The notes: generated from the letters alone by a model not told the origin. Positions 41,583-51,810 are shown, numbered from the stretch's first letter. The stretch: DNA of 64,000 bases from Ktedonosporobacter rubrisoli (GCF_004208415.1 NZ_CP035758.1:5022001-5086000), one strand, 5' to 3'. Translations and numbers: made by a program.

Positions 41583-44177
41583 TTAGCCGCGCTTGCCAAA
41601 GCGGCGCAAACGTAGCGAGTTACTCACCACAGTGACTGACGATAAGGCCATTGCTGCAGCGGCAAAGATGGGTGCCTGCTCTTTCAAAAATGGGATCAAT
41701 GGCGATAGGATGGCGGTCGGAACGAGGACCACATTATAAGCAAAAGCCCAGAAGAGGTTCTGCTTGATCGTACGCATGGTAGCGCGCGAAAGCTTTAGCG
41801 CTGTGGCCAGGCTATATAGATTGCCCTTAACCAGCGTAATATCTGCAGCCTCCATAGCAATATCCGTTCCGGTCCCCATCGCGATACCGGCATCGGCCTG
41901 TACCAGAGCTGGAGCATCATTAATCCCATCGCCGGCGAAGGCTACGACAAGCCCTTGCTCCTGTAAGCGCTTCACCTGCCTGGCTTTATCTTCAGGCAGA
42001 ACTTCGGCCAGCACGCGTTCTGCCGGAATCCTGACTTGTTCAGCAATTGCCTGTGCAGTGCGCCGGTTATCGCCAGTGATCATCCATACGTTAAGACCTT
42101 GCTCATGCATATGAGCGATGGCCTCTTGCGAGCCCACTTTCAGGGTATCGGCCACCGCGATGACACCCACAGCCTTGCCGTCAAGCGCGATAAGCATAGT
42201 TGTCTTCCCCTGCGCTTCCAGAGCTTCCAGATGGGACAGGAGCGAGGCATAGTCAACAGTATACTCATCAAGCAGGCGACGCGTGCCTACAAGCAATATA
42301 TGCCCCTCAACTACTGCTTCCAGGCCACGCCCGGCTAAAGCCGTAAAGCGCTCCGGTGAGGCGGCAATTGTCAGGCCGCGCGTCCTGGCTCCCTCTACGA
42401 TCGCTGTGGCCAGGGGATGCTCTGAGCCTCGTTCGGCTAGCGCAGCCAGGCGCAAAACTTCATAGCTCTGCATTTCTGGAAGCACAATAATATCGGTAAG
42501 TTCAGGCTTCCCCTTAGTAATCGTGCCGGTCTTGTCAAGGAGCACAGCACGTACAGCTTTGATGCGCTCAAGGCTTTCGCCGCCCTTAATCAGAATGCCT
42601 TGCTCAGCTCCCTTACCAGTTCCAACAATAATCGCGGTGGGTGTGGCCAGACCTAGCGCGCAGGGGCAGGCAACTACCAGGACCGAAATTGCCGCAATCA
42701 AGGCAGTAATCATGGGACTTGTACAATTTATGTTTCCCATGACCATACCAGGCATAACGCTGCATAACGGGTCCATGGGCGTGAGGCTACCAGCAATAGC
42801 CCAGCCAATGAAAGTGAGCAAAGCAATACCCAGAACAACAGGCACAAAGATCCCCGAAACCTTATCGGCAAGGCGCTGGATAGGAGCCTTAGAACCCTGA
42901 GCCTGCTCAACCAGGCGAATTATGCTGGCCAGCAGCGTATCAGCGCCAACTTTGGTCGCGCGCATACGCAGCAAGCCGCGCTGATTCAGCGTAGCTCCTA
43001 TCAACTCGTCTCCCTGGCTCTTCTCTACCGGGATGCTCTCGCCTGTAATCATCGCTTCATCGACAGCTGAGGAGCCAGCAAGTACCAGACCATCCACAGG
43101 TATTTTCTCGCCGGGCCGCACAATCAGCTCATCATTGACGCGTACCTGCTCTACAGGCAACTCTAGCTCCTGGCCGTGGCGCACAACATGAGCGACGCGC
43201 GCTTGCAAGCCCATGAGCTTCTTGATAGCATCATTGGTCTGGCCTTTCGCGCGCGCCTCCAGATACTTACCGAGAAATATCAGGGCAATGATCAGAGCTG
43301 CCGTATCATAGAAAGTGACCATCCCGACAACCTGCGGGAAAAATGTAGCCACCACGCTCATGATATACGCTGCGGTTGAGCCTAAGGAGACCAGGGTATC
43401 CATATTGGCTCCGCCGTGACGCAAAGCGTTAAGCGCTCCCCGATGAAATTCCCAGCCCACAAAAGCCCAGATTGGCGTAGTCAGCACCAACAAAAGATAA
43501 TTTTCGCCAGGGAAGGCATTCATGAAAAACATGCTAAGGATAACGACGGGTACAGCCAGCGCAATGCCCAGAAGCAACAGGTTGCGCTTACGCGTAAGTT
43601 CCCTTTGGCGACGCTGACTGCGCTCATCCAGCTGGGCATTTTCGCCAGCCGACCGTGCTTCCTGCTGCACATCAGGCTCGGGAGCATTCAGCAATATGGC
43701 CTTATAACCTACCGCCTCTACCTTGCGTATCATTTGCGCGGGATCGGTCTGTTGAGGATCATAGCTGACCGTCGCACGCTCCGTCGCCAGATTTACGCTC
43801 GCTTCTTTGATCCCCTCCACTTTCTTCAGCCCCTTCTCTATGCGCATCGCACATGAGGCACAGGTCATCCCTTCCAAGGCAAAAATAGCCTCTTGAGAGG
43901 TGGCAGGAGGTACCAGAGGCCTGGCCTTATAACCTACAGCCTCTACTTTTTGCACCATCTGCTCTACGCCCGTTTGCTGGGGATCATAGCTGACTGTCGC
44001 ACGCTCCGTCGCCAGGTTTACGCTCGCTTCTTTGACCCCCTCCACTTTCTTCAGCCCCTTCTCTATGCGCATCGCACACGCGGCACAGGTCATCCCCTCC
44101 AGCTCCAGCACTACGCTACATGCCGCCTCGCGCTGATCAGTTGAAGTTAGTTCTTCTATATAATGCTCAGTAGCCAT
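41583..44177 (-). CDS. copA: Copper-exporting P-type ATPase CopA with two heavy-metal domains
   Basis: An 864-residue P1B-ATPase. Two HMA domains at the N-terminus ([20 protein letters not shown] and [20 protein letters not shown]) bind Cu(I). The membrane region has the CPC motif ([14 protein letters not shown]), the phosphorylated Asp in [14 protein letters not shown] in [10 protein letters not shown] and [10 protein letters not shown]. It pumps Cu(I) out of the cell at the cost of ATP. The two HMA domains are almost identical, also at DNA level. A DUF202 membrane protein lies upstream on the same strand. No CopZ or CsoR gene is seen nearby. Confidence 0.92.
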   Translation of the reverse strand: MATEHYIEELTSTDQREAACSVVLELEGMTCAACAMRIEKGLKKVEGVKEASVNLATERATVSYDPQQTGVEQMVQKVEAVGYKARPLVPPATSQEAIFALEGMTCASCAMRIEKGLKKVEGIKEASVNLATERATVSYDPQQTDPAQMIRKVEAVGYKAILLNAPEPDVQQEARSAGENAQLDERSQRRQRELTRKRNLLLLGIALAVPVVILSMFFMNAFPGENYLLLVLTTPIWAFVGWEFHRGALNALRHGGANMDTLVSLGSTAAYIMSVVATFFPQVVGMVTFYDTAALIIALIFLGKYLEARAKGQTNDAIKKLMGLQARVAHVVRHGQELELPVEQVRVNDELIVRPGEKIPVDGLVLAGSSAVDEAMITGESIPVEKSQGDELIGATLNQRGLLRMRATKVGADTLLASIIRLVEQAQGSKAPIQRLADKVSGIFVPVVLGIALLTFIGWAIAGSLTPMDPLCSVMPGMVMGNINCTSPMITALIAAISVLVVACPCALGLATPTAIIVGTGKGAEQGILIKGGESLERIKAVRAVLLDKTGTITKGKPELTDIIVLPEMQSYEVLRLAALAERGSEHPLATAIVEGARTRGLTIAASPERFTALAGRGLEAVVEGHILLVGTRRLLDEYTVDYASLLSHLEALEAQGKTTMLIALDGKAVGVIAVADTLKVGSQEAIAHMHEQGLNVWMITGDNRRTAQAIAEQVRIPAERVLAEVLPEDKARQVKRLQEQGLVVAFAGDGINDAPALVQADAGIAMGTGTDIAMEAADITLVKGNLYSLATALKLSRATMRTIKQNLFWAFAYNVVLVPTAILSPLIPFLKEQAPIFAAAAMALSSVTVVSNSLRLRRFGKRG
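43756..44100. repeat. Internal duplication of the HMA domain in copA
   Basis: The 120-base stretches 43756-43875 and 43981-44100 are nearly identical (about six differences), offset by 225 bases = 75 codons. They encode the core of the two copper-binding domains. Confidence 0.8.
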
Positions 44178-44339
44178 AACAGTTTTCCTGCGTTCTTAAA
44201 GAACTTAGCCGGACACATCACCCGCACCCCCCTGGTGTGGGTATATCGTTTATTATAGCGTGCAGCCCCCAACCTGTCAAATGCGGCCTCAAGCTCAACT
44301 AAAGCTGGTCTGCAGAAAAGAATGAAGGAGCAAAATCGG

Positions 44340-44768
44340 TCAAGAGGTCAGAAGCAGATAAACGACGAGGAAGAGCCCGATAACGCTGGCTAGAACTGTG
44401 AGAGCGATTGAAAACCAGGCTTGCGGCCGAAACTGCTCCTGATCAATGGAGCGACGAATATGCAGAAAATTGATCAATGCGGCAATCATAACAATCGTCC
44501 CAAAGACCGCCAGACTCACGCCCACGGCAGAAGAGGCATGCCAGGGAACTATAGAATAGCCTTTCAGGCCCAGCTCACGCAAGAGCAAGCCGAAGCGCTC
44601 CACGACAAAGCCAAAGGTCATCGTGGCCAGTCCGGTCCGTATCCAGGCCAGGAATGTGCGCTCATTAGCTAAATGATCGCTCACTTTCTTGCTGGTCGCC
44701 GTTTTCTTTTTGGCAAAGATACTTTGCTCGTCTCCAGCAGGGTTAACAATTTCTTCGTTACGAGCCAT
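44340..44768 (-). CDS. DUF202-family membrane protein
   Basis: A 142-residue protein of the DUF202/YidH family: the hallmark HLANERTFLAWIRTGLATMTFGF (first helix) is followed by two more membrane helices (AVGVSLAVFGTIVMIAALINF, WFSIALTVLASVIGLFLVVY). The function of the family is unknown. The ATG at 44768 is preferred (AGGAGA eight bases before it) over an in-frame ATG at 44801. It lies 162 bases upstream of copA on the same strand and may be co-transcribed. Confidence 0.8.
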   Translation of the reverse strand: MARNEEIVNPAGDEQSIFAKKKTATSKKVSDHLANERTFLAWIRTGLATMTFGFVVERFGLLLRELGLKGYSIVPWHASSAVGVSLAVFGTIVMIAALINFLHIRRSIDQEQFRPQAWFSIALTVLASVIGLFLVVYLLLTS

Positions 44769-44944
44769 TATATTTATCTCCTGAAGGCTGAAGGCGATCA
44801 TCTACATGCAAGCCTGCCTAATAAGCAGGGTGGCGCATCGCGTTCTCAGCATTTCACGGAATATCTCTCCTCCCTTTCAAGCTGGCAGATATTCCGTATG
44901 TCTACAACGAGAAGACACGATCCTGAATGTAGCTAACCTTCTTA

Positions 44945-45917
44945 GAGTGTGTCCTAGCTAGAACAATGAGCCGATAGTTCAGAGAAAGGAGAGTTCAGCC
45001 GAAAGCACAACTCGAAAGGAACGAACCAAGATGTGTGAGCCAATCAAGCGAAAACGTTACCCGTCGGATCTGACCGATGCGCAATGGGAGCTGATCAAGC
45101 CGTTCATCCCAGCAGTCTCTGCCCAGGCCACAACGGCCCTTCACGAGCGACGAGAAATCGTCAATGCTATCCTCTATGTGTTGCGCACAGGCTGCTCATG
45201 GCGACAGATGCCGCACGACCTGCCCAATGGCAAAACGGCCCATCACTACTTCCGCATCTGGACGCAGGCGGGGATTTGGGAGCCCATCATGGCCCACCTG
45301 CGCCGACAGGTACGCACCCAGATGGGGCGGGACCCGGAACCCAGCGCTGCGATCATCGATAGCCAGTCGATCAAAACGGCTCCCGTGCCAGGAAGCGACA
45401 AGGGCTTCGACGCGGGGAAAAAAAATCTATGGGCGTAAACGCCACGTGCTCGTGGATACGCAGGGTTTCCTTCTGGCTGTCAAAGTGCATGCCGCCAACA
45501 TCGTGGATCGCGTGGGGGCCAGGCTCTTGCTCAGCCAGTTGCCGCGCTCTTTCCCGCGTCTGTGCCACCTCTTTGCGGATAAGGGCTATACAGGACCATT
45601 GCTCGACTGGATTGCGCAGCGATTGCACTGGACCACAGAACTGGTGCCACAGGCTCACAATAGGTCCCATCAGCACTGGATCCTCGTGGACGGCCAACCG
45701 GTTCTGCTGCCCCGGCCCAAGACGGGTTTTCAGGTGCAAAGGAAACGATGGGTCGTCGAACGCAGCTTGGCCTGGTTCACCCGTTTCCGCCGCTTAGCTC
45801 GCGACTACGAAGGGCTCACCACCAGTTCAGAAGCCTTTCTTCAGCTCGCCTCGGTTCGGCTTATGCTTTCGCGCTTATCTCCTTTCCGCTACTGATTCTT
45901 GTGGTTAGGACACTCTC
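44945..45917 (+). mobile_element. IS5-family (IS427-type) insertion sequence, complete
   Basis: A 973-base element with imperfect terminal inverted repeats: GAGTGTGTCCTAGCTA at the left end (44945-44960) and GAGAGTGTCCTAACCA, read inwards, at the right end (45917-45902). The direct repeat TTA flanks it on both sides (44942-44944 and 45918-45920), a TNA-type target duplication. It carries one transposase in two overlapping frames. Its base composition is more GC-rich than its flanks. It sits between the DUF202 gene and a TetR gene and breaks no recognised gene. Confidence 0.85.
45031..45895 (+). CDS. IS5-family transposase in two frames joined at an A8 run
   Basis: The first frame (45031-45438) has the DUF4096-type N-terminus (YPSDLTDAQWELIKPFIP, CSWRQMPHDLPNGKTAHHYF) and the first catalytic Asp (AAIIDSQSIKTAP). 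The second frame, ending at 45895, has the second Asp (HLFADKGYTG) and the Glu (KRWVVERSLAWF). The frames overlap at GGGGAAAAAAAATC (45414-45427); removing one A, or a +1 shift, gives GKKIYGRKRH and a full DDE enzyme. In this group the active protein is usually made by frameshifting or slippage, so the element may be active. Confidence 0.85.
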
Positions 45918-45960
45918 TTACTATCACGTAGCATAGTATGCAAATGACACACTTTACAAT

Positions 45961-46581
45961 TTATTGGTCAGCACGCGCTGCCTCGCCCGACGCCTGACCT
46001 TGCCTTAGCTTGAGTACACTCTCAACGCCAGGATTGATCAGTCGCCAGAACAAATCCCCCATCTCCTCGGCTGTCGGTGTCAGTTTATGATCAAGCCACC
46101 AGCTCACCATCGCCAGTAGCGCACCAGCCTGATAATTTGCTACGAGCTCAACATCCACATTAGTAGTTTCTTCCGACAAGAAAGGGGTAAGGATATAACG
46201 TTCGATCAAGCGGGCAATAATATTCCTCATGCGTATCGCAATGATCGGCGGCCCTCCTTCACCCAACAAGGCACGATAGATAGCCTGGTGCTGCTCCACA
46301 TACTTGAAAACCATGATGTTCATGGTTTGAAAACTAGAGAAATCAGTCCCATCTATATAGGCAACAAGACCGTTGACAAAATCTTCAAGGATCGCCGCTA
46401 ACAACTCTTCTTTATCGCGATAGTGCAAATAGAAGGTTGCGCGCCCTACGTTGGCCCGTTCAGCTATATCCTGCACAGTCACGGCATCATAGCCACGTTC
46501 AGCTATCAAGTCAAATAAGGCCTCACTCAGCATCTGGCGCGTCCTCTGGATACGTCGATCCATATCACGTTTCCTGCCCAT
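45961..46581 (-). CDS. TetR-family regulator divergent from the CYP102 gene
   Basis: A 206-residue regulator with a TetR HTH (VTVQDIAERANVGRATFYLH, residues ~33-52) and a C-terminal domain of the TetR_C type. The ATG at 46581 has GGGAGAG before it and fits the domain start; a longer frame to 46692 runs across the operator. In bacilli, CYP102A fatty-acid hydroxylases are controlled by a neighbouring TetR-type repressor (FatR/BscR) released by unsaturated fatty acids. The same arrangement is seen here, so this gene is probably that repressor. Confidence 0.8.
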   Translation of the reverse strand: MGRKRDMDRRIQRTRQMLSEALFDLIAERGYDAVTVQDIAERANVGRATFYLHYRDKEELLAAILEDFVNGLVAYIDGTDFSSFQTMNIMVFKYVEQHQAIYRALLGEGGPPIIAIRMRNIIARLIERYILTPFLSEETTNVDVELVANYQAGALLAMVSWWLDHKLTPTAEEMGDLFWRLINPGVESVLKLRQGQASGEAARADQ

Positions 46582-46592
46582 AGTGCTCTCCC

Positions 46593-46606
46593 GTCTAATA
46601 TTAGAC
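46593..46606. promoter_or_regulatory. Operator palindrome between tetR and cyp102
   Basis: GTCTAATATTAGAC is a perfect 14-bp palindrome 12 bases upstream of the tetR ATG. The half site TTAGAC recurs at 46707-46712, just after the -10 box of the cyp102 promoter. This fits one repressor controlling both genes. Confidence 0.65.
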
Positions 46607-46672
46607 AAAAACATTGGGGTGTCTGTGTTCTCGATAATACCTGAAAACACCGCAAAAATATACCACTTTGGC

Positions 46673-46702
46673 TTGACAGCGCGTAGCTTCACGGCCTATA
46701 CT
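46673..46702 (+). promoter_or_regulatory. Promoter of the cyp102 gene
   Basis: TTGACA (46673-46678) and TATACT (46697-46702) are 18 bases apart, about 105 bases before the ATG. Confidence 0.65.
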
Positions 46703-46807
46703 TTTATTAGACATCACGTCCATCAATAGACAATATGTATTATAAATATACCATATAATAGATGCCACCAGCAAGACGGGCTGGTTATGGAGAAAAGAGG
46801 ATGTATC

Positions 46808-49800
46808 ATGGATGCCAGAACAAAAAGCGTAAGCCAGAATAATTCATACACCTGCGCAGAAATCCCGCAGCCTGCACCAAAGCCCCTGGTTGGCAACCTG
46901 TTTGAGCTGGAGGGCGGGCAACATGTACAAAGTATGATTTCTCTTGCCCGCGAATATGGACCAATCTTTCAGCTTGAATTTCCCGGCAGACAGCTAGTAG
47001 TCGTCTCAGGCTTTGACCTGGTAAACGAGCTCTGCGATGAAAGCCGCTTCGATAAAAAAGTCTGGGCTCCCCTACAAAAAGTTCGCTCTTTTGCCGGTAA
47101 CGGGCTCTTTACTGCTGATACCGTCGATCCCGACTGGCATAAAGCTCACAATATCCTTTTACCGAACTTCAGCCTGAAGGCCATGCAAGGCTATCTGCCC
47201 ATGATGGTCGATATCGCCGAACAACTGATGGCAAAATGGGAGAGAATGAACGCCGACGATGAAATTGATGTGCCGGGCGACATGACCCGCTTAACGCTTG
47301 ATACCATCGGCCTGTGTGGTTTTGATTACCGCTTCAACTCATTTTATCGCGAGGACATGCACCCCTTTGTCCGCAGCATTGTACGCGCCTTGGGCGAATC
47401 GATGGATAGCCTGGGACGCCTGCCTCTCCAGGATAAACTGATGGTACATAAGCACAAGCAGTTACAGGCCGATATCGATTTTATGAATAATACAGTTGAC
47501 CGGGTTATCCGCGAGCGCAAGGCCGCCGGCGATATAGCCTCCGGCCCCAAAGATCTGCTCAGCTATATGCTCACGGGCGTTGATAAAGGCAGCGGGACCG
47601 GGCTTGATGATGTGAATATTCGCTATCAAATCATCACCTTCCTCATCGCCGGACATGAGACAACCAGTGGCCTCCTCTCATTTGCGCTGTACTTCCTACT
47701 ACACCATCCGGAGGCACTCGCCAGGGCCTACGAAGAAGTTGACCGCGTTCTGGGCGCCGATACGCGACAAATGCCCACCTTTGCGCAGGTCAATCGTCTA
47801 AAATATGTTTCGCAGATTCTTAAAGAGACGCTAAGATTATGGCCGACCGCGCCAATGTTCTCGGTCTATCCTTACGCCGATACGACCCTTGGCGGCAAAT
47901 ATCAGGTCACTAATGAGAAGGACTGGGCGGTCTTGCTTCCTATGCTACATCGCGATAAGAGCGTCTGGGGCGAGGATGCCGAAGAGTTTAACCCTGATCG
48001 CTTTAGCGTCGAGGCCGAGCAGGCCAGGCCAGCTAATGCCTACAAGCCCTTTGGCAATGGGCAACGCGCCTGCATTGGACGTCAATTCGCCATGCAAGAA
48101 GCCACGCTGGTGCTAGGGATGATCTTGCAACGCTTCCAGCTTATTGATCATACCAACTATCAGCTCAAGGTAAAAGAGACGCTTACGCTCAAGCCCGATA
48201 ACTTTAAGCTGCGCGTTCGCTCTCGCACCGATGCCGAGCGCCACAGTACGGCCATTGGGCAGGTCAAGCCAGTGGAGGTGATAACCACTACGGCGGCAGC
48301 GCCGATCACGGCTGTAGCCAATCAGCACCACACGCCCTTGCTGGTGCTCTATGGTTCCAATCTAGGCACAGCCGAGGACCTTGCTCACCATATCGCTGAA
48401 GACGCTAAGCTTAAGGGCTTCGCGGCAACTGTGGCTCCTTTAGATGACTATACGGCAAAGCTGCCGACAGAAGGTGCCCTGATCGTCGTAACAGCTTCTT
48501 ATAACGGCACTCCGCCTGACAATGCAGTCAAGTTCTGCAGTTGGCTCAAAGATGCAGCATTGGCCCAGGATGCCTTGAAGGGGGTGCGCTACACTGTCTT
48601 TGGCGCTGGTAATCGCGAATGGGCCTCGACATTTCAGGCCATTCCGCGCCTGATCGATAGCAAACTTGAGCAACACGGCGCACAGCGCATTTACCAACGT
48701 GGAGAAGGAGATGCCAGCGACGACTTTGATGGCCAGTTCCAGAGCTGGTATCAGCCGCTGTGGAACCAGCTGGCCGAAGTTCTAGATCTGGATCTTGGCG
48801 AAGATCTGGCCGCTCAGCATCCACTTTACGAGGTCGAGGTCATCGCCGGAGAACAACCGAGCAATCCCTTCGTGGCTTCCTTTGGTGCGCAGGCAATGAA
48901 GGTACTGACCAATCGCGAGCTGCACACGAAAGACGGTCCAATGCCCTCTGAGCGCTCAACGCGTCATATCGAACTGGAAATGCCGGCCGGGGTTACCTAT
49001 CGCGCAGGGGATCACCTGGGCGTTGTTGCCAGCAATAGCCAGGCGCTAGCGCAGCGGGTTGCCAGCCGCTTCAACTTCGACAGCCAGACACGCATCCGCC
49101 TTCATCAGAGCGATGATCGAAAAACCCATCTGCCCATTGACGAACCTGTTCTGGTCTTTGATCTGCTCACTAACTATGTAGAGCTGCAGGATGTGGCTAA
49201 TCGCTCACAGCTTAAAGTGCTGGCCGAGTACACACAATGCCCACCCGAGAAACAAAAGTTGCTGGCCCTGGCTGGCAACGACGAAGCGAGCGCCGCGCTC
49301 TATCGTGAAGAGGTTCTGAACAAGCGAAAAGCGCTAATAGATCTGCTCGAAGAATTTCCTGCCTGCGAGCTGCCTTTCAAGGCCTTTCTGGGGCTGCTGG
49401 CGCCGATTCGCCCGCGCTACTACTCGATCTCGTCATCACCCCTAGAGCAGCCCGGACGCTGTAGCATCACGGTGGGAGTGGTAAGAGGTCCGGCCAGATC
49501 AGGTCACGGCGAGTTCTGCGGCCTTTGCTCCAATTATCTGGCGCAGTTGCCAGAAGGCGCGAGCATCTATGGATTTATTCGCGATACAAAATCAGCCTTC
49601 CGCCTGCCAGACGAGTCGACTACACCGCTAATTATGGTGGGTCCGGGCACAGGTCTGGCTCCCTATCGCGGCTTCTTGCAGGAGAGAGCAAGCCAGAAAC
49701 GGCAGGGTCAGCAAGTTGGGAGCTCGCTCTTGTTCTTTGGTTGCCGCCATCCGCAGCAAGACTTCATCTACGAGCAGGAACTTAAGTCTTACGAAGAGCA

Positions 49801-50083
49801 AGGGCTTATCACCTTAGCCACAGCCTTCTCGCGCCTTGATAAAGACCGCAAGGTCTATGTTCAGGACAAGATCAAAGCGCACGGGGATGAGGTCTGGCAA
49901 TTGCTTCAGGACGGTGCCAGCATTTATGTCTGTGGCGATGCTAGCCAGATGGCCCCAGATGTCCGCCGAGCGTTTGCCGCCATCTACCAGGAAAAAACAG
50001 GCAAGGATGCCCAGACCGCCGAGCAATGGCTCAACAAGCTGGTGAGCACAAACCGCTATCTTGTAGATGTATGGGGCAATTGA
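46808..50083 (+). CDS. Self-sufficient cytochrome P450 / NADPH reductase fusion (CYP102A type)
   Basis: A 1091-residue fusion like P450 BM3. The heme domain (~1-460) has LIAGHETTSGLLSF, ETLRLWPTAP and the heme loop KPFGNGQRACIGRQFAM with its Cys ligand. The Phe of NGLFTAD fits BM3 Phe87, and PGR keeps Arg47, but the Tyr51 position is Val. An FMN domain (LLVLYGSNLGTAEDLA, TASYNGTPPDNA) and an FAD/NADPH domain (RPRYYSISSSP, VGPGTGLAPYRGFLQE, YVCGDASQMAPDV) follow. It hydroxylates fatty acids near the end of the chain using NADPH and O2. The ATG at 46808 has AAGAGGA before it. A divergent TetR gene probably controls it. Confidence 0.93.
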   Translation: MDARTKSVSQNNSYTCAEIPQPAPKPLVGNLFELEGGQHVQSMISLAREYGPIFQLEFPGRQLVVVSGFDLVNELCDESRFDKKVWAPLQKVRSFAGNGLFTADTVDPDWHKAHNILLPNFSLKAMQGYLPMMVDIAEQLMAKWERMNADDEIDVPGDMTRLTLDTIGLCGFDYRFNSFYREDMHPFVRSIVRALGESMDSLGRLPLQDKLMVHKHKQLQADIDFMNNTVDRVIRERKAAGDIASGPKDLLSYMLTGVDKGSGTGLDDVNIRYQIITFLIAGHETTSGLLSFALYFLLHHPEALARAYEEVDRVLGADTRQMPTFAQVNRLKYVSQILKETLRLWPTAPMFSVYPYADTTLGGKYQVTNEKDWAVLLPMLHRDKSVWGEDAEEFNPDRFSVEAEQARPANAYKPFGNGQRACIGRQFAMQEATLVLGMILQRFQLIDHTNYQLKVKETLTLKPDNFKLRVRSRTDAERHSTAIGQVKPVEVITTTAAAPITAVANQHHTPLLVLYGSNLGTAEDLAHHIAEDAKLKGFAATVAPLDDYTAKLPTEGALIVVTASYNGTPPDNAVKFCSWLKDAALAQDALKGVRYTVFGAGNREWASTFQAIPRLIDSKLEQHGAQRIYQRGEGDASDDFDGQFQSWYQPLWNQLAEVLDLDLGEDLAAQHPLYEVEVIAGEQPSNPFVASFGAQAMKVLTNRELHTKDGPMPSERSTRHIELEMPAGVTYRAGDHLGVVASNSQALAQRVASRFNFDSQTRIRLHQSDDRKTHLPIDEPVLVFDLLTNYVELQDVANRSQLKVLAEYTQCPPEKQKLLALAGNDEASAALYREEVLNKRKALIDLLEEFPACELPFKAFLGLLAPIRPRYYSISSSPLEQPGRCSITVGVVRGPARSGHGEFCGLCSNYLAQLPEGASIYGFIRDTKSAFRLPDESTTPLIMVGPGTGLAPYRGFLQERASQKRQGQQVGSSLLFFGCRHPQQDFIYEQELKSYEEQGLITLATAFSRLDKDRKVYVQDKIKAHGDEVWQLLQDGASIYVCGDASQMAPDVRRAFAAIYQEKTGKDAQTAEQWLNKLVSTNRYLVDVWGN

Positions 50084-50098
50084 GCCACAGAACCCACG

Positions 50099-50127
50099 AT
50101 GGCAGCCAGAACAAATCAGGCTGCCAT
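50099..50127 (+). terminator. Rho-independent terminator of cyp102
   Basis: ATGGCAGCC (50099-50107) and GGCTGCCAT (50119-50127) form a 9-bp stem with an 11-base loop, followed by TTTT. Confidence 0.8.
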
Positions 50128-50264
50128 TTTTGCATTAGCCTCCCTGACTCATCCGAATTGCTCAGCTACGCTTATCCTTCATCTTTATAATGTCAGTGCA
50201 AAGATGATTTACATTATCAACTTTATCAATTCTATCTTATATATATCTGCCATGTAAGTAAACA

Positions 50265-50294
50265 TTGATTTTTCTGCAATGTTATGTGTATAAT
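50265..50294 (+). promoter_or_regulatory. Promoter of the cysteine-desulfurase-like gene
   Basis: TTGATT (50265-50270) and TATAAT (50289-50294) are 18 bases apart, 59 bases before the ATG. Confidence 0.6.
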
Positions 50295-50353
50295 TGCCTA
50301 TATGGGAATAACTACCCAGCAACCGCTTTACGCTCAGGGAGAATGACACATCA

Positions 50354-51784
50354 ATGACTATAACTACTAAGCCCCAAACTGAAAAACATAAGGATTACCC
50401 ACTTCCCGAAGTTGTGGGTAGCCAGACAGAGGTGCCACTGTTTGATGGGCAGCATATACGCTATGTAAACCTTGACAGTTCGGCCAGCACACCGCCACTG
50501 GTCAAAGTCCGCCAGGCAGTTGAAGACTTCTTGCCCTGGTATTCGAGCGTGCATCGCGGCGCAGGCTACAAGTCGCGCCTCTCCACCCATCTCTATGAGC
50601 ATGCGCGCGACGTCGTTATGCGTTTTGTCGACACCGATCCATCGACGCATGTAGTTATTTTTATCCGCAATGCCACCGAAGCGCTTAATTTACTGGCCCA
50701 CCGCATCGTGCTGGAACCAGACGAGCTCATTATCAGTACGCGCCTGGAGCATCATTCCAATCTCCTGCCCTGGTATCGCCGTCCCCACAAGCTCGTCGAG
50801 CTTACACCAGATGGCCGCATTAATCTCGAAGACCTGGAACGCTTACTGAAAGAGCATCATGGCAAAGTACGGCTCGTAACCGTCAGCGGTGCCTCCAACG
50901 TGACAGGCCTCAGACCAGATATCAACCATATCGCGCGCCTCGCGCATGAACATGGGGCAATGATCGCCGTTGACGCCGCTCAGCTGGCTCCTCACCGCGC
51001 CGTCTCTATGAAGCCACTGAGCGATCCAGAGCATATCGATATCCTGTCTTTCTCTGGACATAAGCTCTATGCGCCCTTTGGCGCCGGTGCTCTTGTCGTT
51101 CCCGCCACCTTATTTGCCGATGGAGAGCCGATGCTTGTCGGCGGTGGCAGCGCCTGCCTGGTCACCACAACAGGCATTAGCTGGGCTACTGGGCCGGATC
51201 TTGAAGAAGCTGGTTCGCCCAATGTAATTGGCGTTGTTGCGATGGCGGCAGCCCTCAAAGAGTTGATGCGCTATGGCATGGAACGTGTGGCGGAGCACGA
51301 GCGCGAATTGACAGCTTATACAGCGCGCCGCCTGCAAGCTATTCCTGGGCTAAAGCTTTATGGCCCTTCCTGGGACAGTATGCTCACCGAGAAAGAAGAT
51401 CGCCTTGGCGTATTCAGCTTTAATCTGGATGGCCAATCATATGTGAAGGTAGCCGCTGTTCTTGCCAATGAGTGGGGCGTTGGCGTGCGTAGTGGCTGCT
51501 TCTGCGCACATCAGTACGTAGCCCATCTGCTGGGTATCTCAGAGGCCGATTCTACCGAAGCTCGCGAACGTCTAATTGCTGGTATGCCTGTTGAGCTGCC
51601 CGGTATGGTACGCGCCAGCTTCGGCCTGGCAAATACGCAAGAGGATATTGATCGCCTGGCCAGTGGGCTCGAAGCCATTGCGCGTGGTGATATTCGTGCT
51701 ACCTACGTGCAAACTGAGAGTGGCGACCTTGAGCCAGCTAACTCGACCCATCCCTTTGCTGCACACGGGGAAAGCTTCCTCTAA
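50354..51784 (+). CDS. Class V aminotransferase, cysteine-desulfurase (SufS/Csd)-like
   Basis: A 476-residue PLP enzyme. It shows VNLDSSASTPPLVKV, VHRGAGYKSRLST, FIRNATEALNLLAHR, AVDAAQLAPHRAV, the PLP-binding Lys in SFSGHKLYAPFG and a Cys-rich loop VGVRSGCFCAHQYV that matches the catalytic-Cys loop of SufS-type desulfurases. It should remove sulfur from cysteine or a related compound. It is longer than SufS (~410), with ~40 extra residues at the N-terminus and a tail. No suf or isc genes are beside it, so it is not clearly the Fe-S assembly enzyme; the true substrate is open. Confidence 0.8.
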   Translation: MTITTKPQTEKHKDYPLPEVVGSQTEVPLFDGQHIRYVNLDSSASTPPLVKVRQAVEDFLPWYSSVHRGAGYKSRLSTHLYEHARDVVMRFVDTDPSTHVVIFIRNATEALNLLAHRIVLEPDELIISTRLEHHSNLLPWYRRPHKLVELTPDGRINLEDLERLLKEHHGKVRLVTVSGASNVTGLRPDINHIARLAHEHGAMIAVDAAQLAPHRAVSMKPLSDPEHIDILSFSGHKLYAPFGAGALVVPATLFADGEPMLVGGGSACLVTTTGISWATGPDLEEAGSPNVIGVVAMAAALKELMRYGMERVAEHERELTAYTARRLQAIPGLKLYGPSWDSMLTEKEDRLGVFSFNLDGQSYVKVAAVLANEWGVGVRSGCFCAHQYVAHLLGISEADSTEARERLIAGMPVELPGMVRASFGLANTQEDIDRLASGLEAIARGDIRATYVQTESGDLEPANSTHPFAAHGESFL

Positions 51785-51810
51785 TCCGCAGCTCGCGGTA
51801 TCTCTGTCCG

